Origin: Desulfobacteraceae bacterium
GTDB lineage: Bacteria > Desulfobacterota > Desulfobacteria > Desulfobacterales > UBA11574
DNA: 5,343 bases
Direction of reading: 5' to 3'
NCBI GenBank assembly: GCA_002868985.1
Contig: PKTV01000075.1
Coordinates: 1 to 5,343 of the forward strand
This document shows positions 1 through 5,343 of this stretch, in pieces (the first letter of the stretch is position 1; each line of letters opens with the position of its first letter). A model generated the notes under the pieces. The model was not told where the DNA came from. It searched no databases and was given only the letters and a program-made list of their open reading frames with translations. A program made the position numbers and the translations under genes.

Positions 1-63
1 TGCAAAACCTGAGCAAATAAGTTCATCTGTTTTTATTTCCCATTATTCCAACACTTTACCATT

Positions 64-1761
64 CTATTTTTGTTGTTTTTTTCGTATCTTCGCCCATGTA
101 TCCCGCAATGTCACCGTACGGTTGAATACCAGGGCGTTGTCAGAAGAATCTGCGGAATCGACACAAAAATACCCGAGTCTTTCGAACTGGTATCTGCTGC
201 CCGATACTGCACCTGCCAGGCTGGGTTCCACAAGAAAAGAGCATATCTTCAGAGAATCTGGATTCAAATGTGTTTTAAAATCAACATTTTTTTCTTCGTC
301 CGGATTTTCCTTTACAAAGAGATGATCATACAAACGCGCCTCGGCGTTGATGGCGTGGGACGCCGAAACCCAGTGCAACGTCGCTTTGACCTTGCGCCCA
401 TCCGGAGATGAACCGCTACGTGTGGCCGGGTCATAGGTGCAGTGAAGTTCAATGATTTGGCCGGTCTCTTTATCTTTAACAACGTCTACACAGGTGATAA
501 AATACGCGTAACGCAATCGCACTTCACGGCCGGGAGCCAAACGGAAGAACTTTTTCGGCGGTTCTTCCAGAAAGTCATCCTGTTCGATGTAAATGACACG
601 TGAAAAAGGAATTTTCCGAGTGCCCGCGGCCGGGTCTCCGGGATTGTTCAGCGCGTCGAGTTCTTCAACCTGATCTTTGGGATAATTATCGATGACCACC
701 TTTAAAGGGCGTAAAACCCCCATGACCCGTGGCGCAGTTTTGTTCAGGTCTTCTCTGATACCGAACTCAAGCAGTGCAATGTCCACCGTACTGTCCCGAC
801 GGGCGACACCGATGCGTTCACAAAAATTACGGATCGATTCCGGTGTGTAGCCGCGTCGACGAAGTCCGCTGATGGTCGGCATTCGAGGATCGTTCCATCC
901 GGACACATGTCCTTCTTGGACCAGTTCCACGAGTTTACGTTTGCTCAATACAGTATAGCTGAGATTGAGGCGTGCAAACTCGATTTGCTGGGGATGACAA
1001 CCCACATCCAGTTCGTCGAGTATCCAGTCGTACAATTGACGATTATTTTCAAATTCCAGGGTGCAAAGAGAATGTGTAATTCCTTCTATAGAGTCTGAAA
1101 GACAATGTGCAAAATCGTACATGGGATAAATACACCACGTGTCTCCGGTTCTGTGATGCGGAACCCGTCGAATCCGGTAGAGCGTCGGATCACGCATCAC
1201 CACGTTTGGGGAGGCCATGTCGATTTTAGCGCGAAGCACGTGGGTACCGTCCTCGAATTCTCCGGCCCGCATCCGTTCGAACAGGTCCAGATTTTCTTCC
1301 ACCGGCCGCGTGCGATACGGACTGTCTTTTCCGGGCATGGTCAGCGTGCCGCGGTTTTCCCTGATCTCGTCGGCGCTCAGGCTGCAGACATAAGCCTTAC
1401 CGGCTTTGACCAACTGTACCGCATAGGCATACAATTGTTCAAAGTAGTCAGATGCATAGAAAAGCCGATCATCCCAATGGAATCCAAGCCACTGAACGTC
1501 TTCTTTTATGGATTCCACATATTCAACCTCTTCTTTGCTGGGGTTGGTATCATCGAATCGCAAATTACAAATACCCCCCTCATTTTCTTTGGCAATACCG
1601 AAATTGAGACAGATGGATTTTGCGTGTCCGATGTGAAGATAACCGTTTGGTTCCGGTGGAAAACGGGTGACAACACGGCCGTCGTTTTTATTGTTTTTTA
1701 GATCTTCGGCGATGATATTTCGAATAAAATTAGAAGCAGGGGTGGACTCGGGTTTGGTCAT
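64..1761 (-). CDS. glnS: Glutaminyl-tRNA synthetase (GlnRS), complete
   Basis: This cytoplasmic class I synthetase joins glutamine to tRNA-Gln using ATP. The product is 565 residues, close to the roughly 550 of the E. coli enzyme, so it appears full length. Seen in the sequence: the ATP-binding signature [14 protein letters not shown] (HIGH at residues 43-46), the RFDDTNP segment (68-74) that lines the amino-acid site, YPMYDFAH (212-219), and VLSKRK (271-276) as the KMSKS loop. The C-terminal half carries the two-barrel anticodon-binding region, with LHWVSASHA (462-470), and ends in the family-typical [14 protein letters not shown]. The NGY and SKRK forms and this C-terminal region separate GlnRS from GluRS. 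The ATG at 1761 has only a weak Shine-Dalgarno (GGA, 9 nt upstream), but the protein aligns from its first residues. The stop is TAG. It lies 178 nt downstream of gltX on the same strand, with a hairpin repeat between them. No clear terminator is seen in positions 1-63. Confidence 0.97.
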   Translation of the reverse strand: MTKPESTPASNFIRNIIAEDLKNNKNDGRVVTRFPPEPNGYLHIGHAKSICLNFGIAKENEGGICNLRFDDTNPSKEEVEYVESIKEDVQWLGFHWDDRLFYASDYFEQLYAYAVQLVKAGKAYVCSLSADEIRENRGTLTMPGKDSPYRTRPVEENLDLFERMRAGEFEDGTHVLRAKIDMASPNVVMRDPTLYRIRRVPHHRTGDTWCIYPMYDFAHCLSDSIEGITHSLCTLEFENNRQLYDWILDELDVGCHPQQIEFARLNLSYTVLSKRKLVELVQEGHVSGWNDPRMPTISGLRRRGYTPESIRNFCERIGVARRDSTVDIALLEFGIREDLNKTAPRVMGVLRPLKVVIDNYPKDQVEELDALNNPGDPAAGTRKIPFSRVIYIEQDDFLEEPPKKFFRLAPGREVRLRYAYFITCVDVVKDKETGQIIELHCTYDPATRSGSSPDGRKVKATLHWVSASHAINAEARLYDHLFVKENPDEEKNVDFKTHLNPDSLKICSFLVEPSLAGAVSGSRYQFERLGYFCVDSADSSDNALVFNRTVTLRDTWAKIRKKQQK

Positions 1762-1840
1762 ATCAAAAGTTCCATTCTTTTCTTATTTTTAGGTTTATTT
1801 GCAAATTTTGTCCTTTTTGTGGCAAAACTTTTTTCTTCTC

Positions 1841-1911
1841 GCCACAAAGACACCAAGACACTAAGAACGAATAACAAATTAAAATCCTTCGTGTCTTTGT
1901 GCCTTGGTGGT
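1841..1911. repeat. Imperfect inverted repeat (hairpin) between gltX and glnS
   Basis: The left arm, 1841-1866, contains CCACAAAGACACCAAGACAC. The right arm, 1885-1911, is its near reverse complement (CGTGTCTTTGTGCCTTGGTGG), with about five mismatches over some 26 positions. The two arms enclose an AT-rich loop of about 18 nt. When the minus strand is transcribed, two or more of the mismatches become G-U pairs, so the RNA hairpin from the gltX-to-glnS direction is better than the DNA alignment suggests. No long T run follows, so it is not a typical intrinsic terminator. It could act as an attenuating or mRNA-stabilising hairpin, or simply be a dispersed intergenic palindrome. The CACAAAG/CACCAAG units look like a degenerate internal repeat. 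It does not code for protein. Confidence 0.75.
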
Positions 1912-1939
1912 AAATATTTTTGGTTCCGGCTTGTCCGGG

Positions 1940-3427
1940 TTAGGGTTTATCGAAAAGTGCCGGAGCTTTGCGCAGGCGGTCCACCACACGACGTTGACCG
2001 ATGGTGATCAAAATATCAAAAAGCCCCGGGCCGGCCAGCTGTCCTGTGACAACGGTTCGAATGCCGTTGATTAACACGCCGGGTTTGATGTCGAGGGTTT
2101 CCGCCATATCACGAATGACTTTCTCGGCTTCAGGGGCTGTAAACTCCTTTAAACCTTCCAGACGATCGGCCAGCATCGGAAGCCATTTTTTAAGCTGCGG
2201 ATGCTTAACGATATTTTTTTTCAAAGCTCTATCTTCGATAGGGAAATCATCTGAAAAATAGGCCCGGCCCCGGGTCGAAAAATCGGTGGTGATGTGAAAC
2301 CGGCTTCGAATCAGTTCAATGGTATCCAGAAACCACTGGTGCTTGGTACTTTCATACGCCGGGTCCCAGAGTCCCGCTTTTTCCAGTTCAGCCCGAACAT
2401 AAGGCTCGATTTGATCAACCGGCATGGTTCTCAGGTAATGGGCATTGATGCTGATGGCTTTTGGATCGGTAAAATATTTTGGGTCATCCTTTTTGACATT
2501 GAAGATGGAATTGGCGCGATTGACCCCCTGTAAAGAAAATGCCTCAATCAGTTCATTTTTTGAAAAAATTTCTCTCGATTCATGGGTTGCCCAACCCAAA
2601 AGGACCAAAAAATTTACCAATGCCCATGGTAAGAATCCGTGTTCTCTGTAAAAATGGACAGCCACCAGTTCACCGTGTTTTCGTTTCGAGATCTTGGCTT
2701 TTTTAGGATCGAGGGTGAGCGACATATGGGCAAACTGCGGTACAGGGGCTCCCAGCGCCTGGTAGATCAATATCTGCCGGTGGGTATTGGATAGCCCGTC
2801 CTGTCCGCGAATAATATGGGTCACCCGATCACGGATATCATCAACGGTATTTGACAGAAGATAAAGGGGTTGACCGTTGGAACGGACAACAACAAAGTCC
2901 TCAATATCTTCATATTTGTATTCAATGGTTCCATAAACGATGTCTTCAAAACTAATGGAGCCCTCGCCTTTCGGCACTTTCATGCGGATGGTGTAAGGAG
3001 CTCCGGCGGTTTCCTTTTCGGTGACCTCATCCAAGGTCAGTTGGCGACATGTGCCGTCATATTTCAGATCTTTTTTCTGTTTCAGTGCCTCCTGCCGCTT
3101 GTTTTCGAGTTCTTCTATGGTGCAAAAACACTTGTAGGCATGTCCGGATTCCAAAAGTTTACGGGCTGAAGCCAGATGCTCGTTAATAAACTGGGTCTGA
3201 AAATACGGGCCTTCATCCCAGGTAATCCCCAGCCATTTCAAACCGTCGACAATTCCCTTGATAGATTCTTCGGTGGACCTTTGGGCATCGGTATCTTCGA
3301 TCCTGAGAATCAGTTTGCCGCCGGTCTTTTGGGCAAATAGCCAATTGAAAATAGCTGTGCGTGCGCCACCGATATGAAGGTATCCGGTGGGACTGGGCGC
3401 AAAGCGTACGATGACGTCTTGTTTCAT
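1940..3427 (-). CDS. gltX: Glutamyl-tRNA synthetase (GluRS), complete
   Basis: This enzyme charges tRNA-Glu with glutamate in the cytoplasm. Glu-tRNA also feeds tetrapyrrole synthesis in organisms using the C5 route. The product is 495 residues, within the bacterial range. Seen: FAPSPTGYLHIGGARTA (residues 9-25; HIGG is the GluRS form of HIGH), LRIEDTD (41-47), TVDDIRDRVTHIIRGQD (194-210), and KISKRKHG (245-252) as the KMSKS loop. An all-helical C-terminal anticodon-binding region runs from about residue 320 to the end. Residues C100, C102, Y123 and C127 form a CxC...YxxxC set resembling the zinc site of many GluRS enzymes. Q129 stands where E. coli has a histidine ligand. The ATG at 3427 has AAGAAAGG 9 nt upstream. 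The stop TAA is at 1940-1942. Whether the enzyme is discriminating or also charges tRNA-Gln cannot be read directly; the neighbouring glnS makes the discriminating form more likely. Confidence 0.97.
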   Translation of the reverse strand: MKQDVIVRFAPSPTGYLHIGGARTAIFNWLFAQKTGGKLILRIEDTDAQRSTEESIKGIVDGLKWLGITWDEGPYFQTQFINEHLASARKLLESGHAYKCFCTIEELENKRQEALKQKKDLKYDGTCRQLTLDEVTEKETAGAPYTIRMKVPKGEGSISFEDIVYGTIEYKYEDIEDFVVVRSNGQPLYLLSNTVDDIRDRVTHIIRGQDGLSNTHRQILIYQALGAPVPQFAHMSLTLDPKKAKISKRKHGELVAVHFYREHGFLPWALVNFLVLLGWATHESREIFSKNELIEAFSLQGVNRANSIFNVKKDDPKYFTDPKAISINAHYLRTMPVDQIEPYVRAELEKAGLWDPAYESTKHQWFLDTIELIRSRFHITTDFSTRGRAYFSDDFPIEDRALKKNIVKHPQLKKWLPMLADRLEGLKEFTAPEAEKVIRDMAETLDIKPGVLINGIRTVVTGQLAGPGLFDILITIGQRRVVDRLRKAPALFDKP

Positions 3428-3457
3428 TTGAGTTAACCTTTCTTAACACGTAATCTA

Positions 3458-3474
3458 TCACTCTAAATGAGTGA
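3458..3474. promoter_or_regulatory. Small dyad in the gltX leader
   Basis: TCACTC-TAAAT-GAGTGA is a perfect 6-bp inverted repeat with a 5-nt centre. It ends 30 nt upstream of the gltX start codon, just before its Shine-Dalgarno. A second, looser pair (GATACCC at 3483-3489 and GGGTATC at 3525-3531) lies further upstream. The position suits an operator or a leader RNA hairpin, but no known regulator site is recognised and short dyads are common in AT-rich DNA. I could not pick a convincing -35/-10 pair for gltX. Confidence 0.3.
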
Positions 3475-3528
3475 AATTCGAGGATACCCTAAAAATTTTT
3501 CCAAATTTTATTTACGATCAATTGGGGT

Positions 3529-3585
3529 ATCGTTTTTGACGGCTTAGTAGGAATCACAAAAACGATTTTTTTACAAGGCCGTCAA
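3529..3585. repeat. Composite inverted repeat with two overlapping stems
   Basis: Two stems share bases. The first pairs 3536-3549 (starting TTGACGGC) with 3572-3585 (ending GCCGTCAA), matching 12 of 14 positions including 8 contiguous bp. The second pairs ATCGTTTTTG (3529-3538) with CAAAAACGAT (3557-3566), a perfect 10 bp with an 18-nt loop. They overlap at 3536-3538, so they cannot both form in full. The element starts two bases beyond the stop codon of the small minus-strand gene and precedes gltX. On the minus strand no U tract follows the stem. On the plus strand the stem is followed by TTTTATTTCTTT, which is more terminator-like but faces away from any plus-strand gene. It may end or attenuate transcription between the small gene and gltX, or be a dispersed repeat. 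Confidence 0.6.
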
Positions 3586-3587
3586 TT

Positions 3588-3902
3588 TTATTTCTTTACA
3601 ATGTCGGCTTCGAGCTTTTGGGCCAGATTGAAGGCGGTATTTAATGCATCGTTTATTTTAAACAGTTGGACTTTAAATGTCTTTAGGGATGCAGGTGTCG
3701 CCATTATGGCGGATTCGCTGAAAAGGAGTTTCTGTAGATTTTTTGCTTTATCAGACAAGCCGTCAAGCTTTTGGGCAAAGGCGCCGATTTCTTCACCCCA
3801 TTTTTTTCGTTTATTATCGGGAAATGGAATTTGACCATGCCCAAACCTCTCTTCTAAAGCCCCAATGGCGTAATCGGCGGGATTTGCAATTATCTCATAC
3901 AT
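3588..3902 (-). CDS. Small helical protein of unknown function
   Basis: I do not recognise this 104-residue protein. It begins MYEIIANPADYAIGALEERF and ends in a basic-acidic stretch (LEADIVKK). The composition predicts mostly amphipathic helix from about residue 30 onward, with many Lys, Leu, Ala, Glu and Gln. It has no cysteine, no signal peptide and no membrane segment, so it is probably cytoplasmic. The start at 3902 is chosen because AAAGGAG lies 6 nt upstream. The longer reading from 3983 would add 27 residues translated from AT-rich spacer and would bury this strong ribosome binding site inside the coding region. The gene reads toward gltX, with 160 nt and a composite inverted repeat between them, so a functional link to gltX is not implied. 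The strong start signal and a clean frame support it as real. Confidence 0.7.
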   Translation of the reverse strand: MYEIIANPADYAIGALEERFGHGQIPFPDNKRKKWGEEIGAFAQKLDGLSDKAKNLQKLLFSESAIMATPASLKTFKVQLFKINDALNTAFNLAQKLEADIVKK

Positions 3903-3908
3903 TTTAAG

Positions 3909-3915
3909 CTCCTTT
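3909..3915 (-). promoter_or_regulatory. Strong Shine-Dalgarno deciding the start at 3902
   Basis: On the minus strand the sequence reads AAAGGAG, then 6 nt, then ATG. This near-consensus ribosome binding site at ideal spacing is the reason for choosing the 104-residue start over the longer in-frame reading from 3983. Confidence 0.75.
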
Positions 3916-4024
3916 AGGTGGAATAAGCCGGATGAATTTGCTATATTAAAACTTTTACACTTTAAAACTGAGAACGTCCACAAAATTTTTTTGCTTTTAA
4001 AAATTATTGCAGTATTTTAGTGTA

Positions 4025-4053
4025 TTGAAAAAAATATCACAGCCATATATTTT
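4025..4053 (+). promoter_or_regulatory. Candidate sigma-70-type promoter for the CxxC protein
   Basis: TTGAAA (4025-4030) and TATTTT (4048-4053) are separated by 17 nt, which is optimal spacing. Transcription would start near 4060, about 40 nt before the ATG at 4100. The -35 box matches consensus at five of six positions and the -10 box is weaker. The overlapping TATATT (4046-4051) is a better hexamer but would have a 15-nt spacer. The whole divergent spacer, 3903-4099, is very AT-rich, so a chance match is possible. Confidence 0.35.
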
Positions 4054-4099
4054 AAAAGGCAACATTTAAGTTAATAATTACAAAAGAAAGTGGGACAAA

Positions 4100-4291
4100 A
4101 TGAGCAACGAAATGGAATGCATGTGTTTGGGATGTGGCATGTCAATCCATATACCTGAAGATCTCATAGCCATGGATTCTTCTGATTCTGATTCGAAACT
4201 ATTAGACAGTCTATTGGTTTGTGAAAACTGTGGGGGGCAGCTAAAGCTGGTGGGCAAAGCAGGGGACGAGCCTATTTATCGCCTCAAATGA
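4100..4291 (+). CDS. Small two-knuckle (CxxC) zinc-ribbon-like protein
   Basis: This is a 63-residue protein with two CxxC knuckles, C9-LG-C12 and C41-EN-C44, 28 residues apart. The spacing and the following Gly (CGM, CGG) suggest a zinc ribbon with one structural metal ion. A further C7 lies just before the first knuckle. The segment between (about residues 20-38) is acidic and serine-rich (MDSSDSDSK), and the tail GDEPIYRLK would suit a closing beta-strand. No DNA-binding or enzymatic domain is fused, so it could be a small metal-binding regulator, an adaptor or a stand-alone ribbon; the specific role is unknown. The ATG is preceded by GGGA 4 nt upstream, a modest ribosome binding site, and a candidate promoter lies at 4025-4053. 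It runs divergently from the 104-residue gene and converges on the YkgJ-like gene, 44 nt away. Confidence 0.75.
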   Translation: MSNEMECMCLGCGMSIHIPEDLIAMDSSDSDSKLLDSLLVCENCGGQLKLVGKAGDEPIYRLK

Positions 4292-4335
4292 TTGGATTTG
4301 CCGGATCATTCCGTATTTCTTGTGGAAAAATCGGG

Positions 4336-4680
4336 TTAGAAAAAATAGGTTTGGTAAAAATGGAAAATTTCCGCCTCCTCATCTTCATGGAGAAGTCTGA
4401 GCGGAGCGACTTCCATTTTGCAGCGGTAGCTCGGGGATGTTCCGTATAATCGGCAAATCAATGGTCGGACAGGGTAAATTGTGCAGCCTGATTCATTCAA
4501 GTGCGGGCAGGTGTTTCCATGCGCTTTCCCAGGTTTCATGGCGTTTTTCTTAAGAAATACCTTTAGCCGTTCGTCTTCGATCCTGGTTCTCGAGGGCACA
4601 CCAAAGTTTTGGCAGCATTCACGGCACCCTTTGGTACACATAAAGTCCGGAATGAGATTATAAATATCATCGATATCCAT
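4336..4680 (-). CDS. YkgJ-family cysteine-cluster protein
   Basis: This 114-residue protein has the cysteine pattern of the YkgJ/UPF0153 family (putative zinc- or iron-chelating domain). The N-terminal cluster C15-x3-C19-x2-C22-C23 is followed by the hallmark CPHL...GCTIYPVRPLICRLYG (C58, C66, C76), with one more cysteine at C87. Eight cysteines in all, with the conserved R-P-x-x-C-R-x-Y/F-G core, make the assignment secure. The biochemical role of the family is not established; metal or Fe-S binding is inferred from the cysteines. The protein has no signal peptide or membrane span. The ATG at 4680 is preferred because GAGAGG lies 6 nt upstream. A TTG one codon earlier (4683) would leave only 3 nt. 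A perfect 7-4-7 dyad sits 27 nt upstream of the start. The gene is divergent from the WbqC-like gene and convergent with the small CxxC protein. Confidence 0.9.
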   Translation of the reverse strand: MDIDDIYNLIPDFMCTKGCRECCQNFGVPSRTRIEDERLKVFLKKNAMKPGKAHGNTCPHLNESGCTIYPVRPLICRLYGTSPSYRCKMEVAPLRLLHEDEEAEIFHFYQTYFF

Positions 4681-4707
4681 CAACTACCTCTCAGAACATG
4701 GTTTCTT

Positions 4708-4725
4708 AAATACGATAACGTATTT
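4708..4725. promoter_or_regulatory. Perfect 7-4-7 dyad upstream of the YkgJ-like gene
   Basis: AAATACG-ATAA-CGTATTT is a perfect inverted repeat, 18 nt long, placed 27 nt upstream of the YkgJ-like ATG. On the minus strand a -10-like TATAAA (4723-4728) overlaps it, which would suit a repressor site. A near-identical dyad with the same spacer occurs at 4924-4941 in front of the divergent gene. It may therefore be a shared operator, or one end of the repeat element lying between the two dyads. No specific regulator is recognised. Confidence 0.5.
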
Positions 4726-4754
4726 ATAACTTGGTTTATTCATTCTATGTATGC

Positions 4755-4889
4755 AAAAGTGTAAAGTGCCTAAAGTGAACTAAAGTGCCTAAAGTTAAGG
4801 TATTCTAACAATTTTAATTATAATTGATTGCGCTGAAAGCGCGTTCCTCAACTTTAGCTCACTTTAGGCACTTCAAACTTCAAACTTTT
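4755..4889. repeat. Large inverted-repeat element of phased TAAAG units
   Basis: The left arm (4755-4800) holds TAAAGTGCCTAAAGT twice, at 4762-4776 and 4781-4795, a 19-bp period. TAAAG itself starts at 4762, 4771, 4781 and 4790. The right arm (4846-4889) is the reverse complement: CCTCAACTTTAG, then CTCACTTTAGGCACTT, then a tandem CTTCAAA pair. The right arm carries one TAAAGTGCC unit fewer than the left, so the arms differ by a 9-nt insertion or loss plus a 7-nt duplication. The 45-nt loop contains an AATTATAATT palindrome (4816-4825) and a tight hairpin, GCGCT-GAA-AGCGC (4830-4842). No open reading frame lies inside. It looks like a non-coding, non-autonomous repeat (REP/MITE-like) or a structured intergenic palindrome in the divergent spacer. 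Confidence 0.8.
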
Positions 4890-4923
4890 AGACTTCAGCT
4901 TATACGGCGTAGTGCCCGGATAA

Positions 4924-4941
4924 AAATGCGTCATCGTATTT
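4924..4941. promoter_or_regulatory. Second 7-4-7 dyad, upstream of the WbqC-like gene
   Basis: AAATGCG-TCAT-CGTATTT matches the dyad at 4708-4725 in arm length, spacer length and 13 of 14 arm positions. The right half extends the identity to CGTATTTAT in both copies. It ends 42 nt before the WbqC-like ATG, a reasonable operator position. Its placement mirrors the first dyad around the central inverted-repeat element. Confidence 0.45.
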
Positions 4942-4983
4942 ATGAATTAGAGCACTTTGTTATATGGCGCGGGATGTCAAAAA

Positions 4984-5343
4984 ATGTCAACTGAAAAAAT
5001 GATAATATCCGTCAATCAGCCTTATTATTTCCCCTTTGTCGGTTTCTTTTACAAAGCATATCTTTCTGACAATTTTGTAATATTGGATGACGTTCAGTTT
5101 CCAAGGGGAACCACATGGATAACCAGGAACAGATTTAAAAACGCCCAGGGAAGCCTGTGGATGACCGTGCCTGTGATAAAGAAAGGTTTGGGACTTCAAA
5201 AAATCAATGCCGTTAGGATATATCATAACGGCCGATGGGCTAAAAAACATTTGCATAGCTTGAAAAATGCGTATGTCAGAGCGCCATATTTCAAGGAACA
5301 TCTAATTTTTTTGGAAGATCTTTTTTCAAAAAAATTTGAAAAA
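4984..5343 (+). CDS. WbqC-family protein, N-terminal part (runs off the window)
   Basis: The first 120 residues are present and the frame is open at the right edge; family members are typically about 220-250 residues, so roughly half is missing. Diagnostic segments are IISVNQPYYFPFVGFFYKA (7-25), DNFVILDDVQFPRGTTWITRNRF (29-51, with the DDVQF core), LWMTVPV (58-64) and WAKKHLHSLKNAY (85-97). WbqC proteins are often found in O-antigen and surface polysaccharide clusters and are proposed to act in nucleotide-sugar or glycan modification, but the reaction is not firmly known. The ATG at 4984 has GGGA 9 nt upstream. An in-frame TAG at 4948-4950 with no ATG after it excludes a longer ATG start. 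An internal ATG at 4999 is possible but has no better ribosome binding site. No neighbouring polysaccharide gene is visible on the left; any such cluster would lie to the right. Confidence 0.9.
   Translation, partial: MSTEKMIISVNQPYYFPFVGFFYKAYLSDNFVILDDVQFPRGTTWITRNRFKNAQGSLWMTVPVIKKGLGLQKINAVRIYHNGRWAKKHLHSLKNAYVRAPYFKEHLIFLEDLFSKKFEK

Noticed and set aside
1..63. Terminator or further gene downstream of glnS.
   Set aside because: The 63 nt are AT-rich without a stable stem plus T run on the minus strand, and no coding frame is supported at the window edge.
1105..1701. A 198-codon plus-strand open frame opposite glnS.
   Set aside because: It lies entirely antisense to a well-conserved GlnRS coding region, has no plausible ribosome binding site context and shows no recognisable domain; it is a shadow frame.
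3213..3461. An 82-codon minus-strand frame overlapping the start of gltX.
   Set aside because: It is an alternate frame of the GltX N-terminal coding region; GltX with its HIGG motif is the real product.
3903..3983. An N-terminal extension of the 104-residue protein to 131 residues.
   Set aside because: It would overrun a near-consensus Shine-Dalgarno at 3909-3915, and the added residues come from AT-rich spacer with no protein-like pattern.
4302..4320. CGGA-TCAT-TCCG followed by a T-rich stretch, as a terminator between the convergent CxxC and YkgJ-like genes.
   Set aside because: The stem is only 4 bp and the following TATTTCTT is broken, too weak to call an intrinsic terminator.
4899..4975. 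Possible integron attC-like site on the minus strand (ATATAAC ... AGTGCTC ... GGGCACT ... GTATAAG).
   Set aside because: The inner arms pair well, but the outer box lacks the conserved GTT triplet needed for recombination, the spacer lengths are unequal, and the orientation does not place it at the 3' end of a cassette gene.
4987..5301. A 104-codon minus-strand open frame at the right edge.
   Set aside because: It is antisense to the WbqC-like reading frame, whose motifs are clear, so it is a shadow.

Overview
The window looks like a chromosomal segment from a mesophilic Gram-negative bacterium, most likely a Desulfobacterota/Desulfobacterales-like (deltaproteobacterial) organism. This is an inference with moderate to low confidence. 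It rests on a bacterial-type GlnRS in the same genome as GluRS, on the kind of hairpin-forming intergenic repeats present, and on the mix of a moderate-GC core with AT-rich spacers. No rRNA, tRNA, CRISPR array, transposase or phage gene is visible.

Left half (64-3427, minus strand): two complete class I aminoacyl-tRNA synthetase genes read leftward, gltX (glutamyl-tRNA synthetase) first and glnS (glutaminyl-tRNA synthetase) downstream. They are paralogues of one ancestral fold and together charge tRNA-Glu and tRNA-Gln. The 178-nt spacer between them holds an imperfect hairpin repeat at 1841-1911, so co-transcription is possible but not assured.

Middle (3428-4335): upstream of gltX are a leader with small dyads and a composite inverted repeat at 3529-3585. 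Next comes a short helical protein of unknown function on the minus strand (3588-3902). An AT-rich divergent spacer with a plausible plus-strand promoter leads to a 63-residue protein with two CxxC knuckles (4100-4291).

Right part (4336-5343): a YkgJ-type cysteine-cluster protein on the minus strand converges on the CxxC protein. It is separated by about 300 nt of non-coding DNA from a divergently transcribed WbqC-family gene that runs off the right edge. That spacer is the most structured part of the window. A 135-nt inverted-repeat element built from phased TAAAG units (4755-4889) sits almost exactly centred between two matching 7-4-7 dyads (4708-4725 and 4924-4941). The dyads could be operators for the two divergent genes or the outer ends of a small non-autonomous repeat element.

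The genes are mostly ordinary housekeeping or small metal-binding proteins. The unusual content is in the intergenic DNA. I did not find a convincing new multi-gene system.
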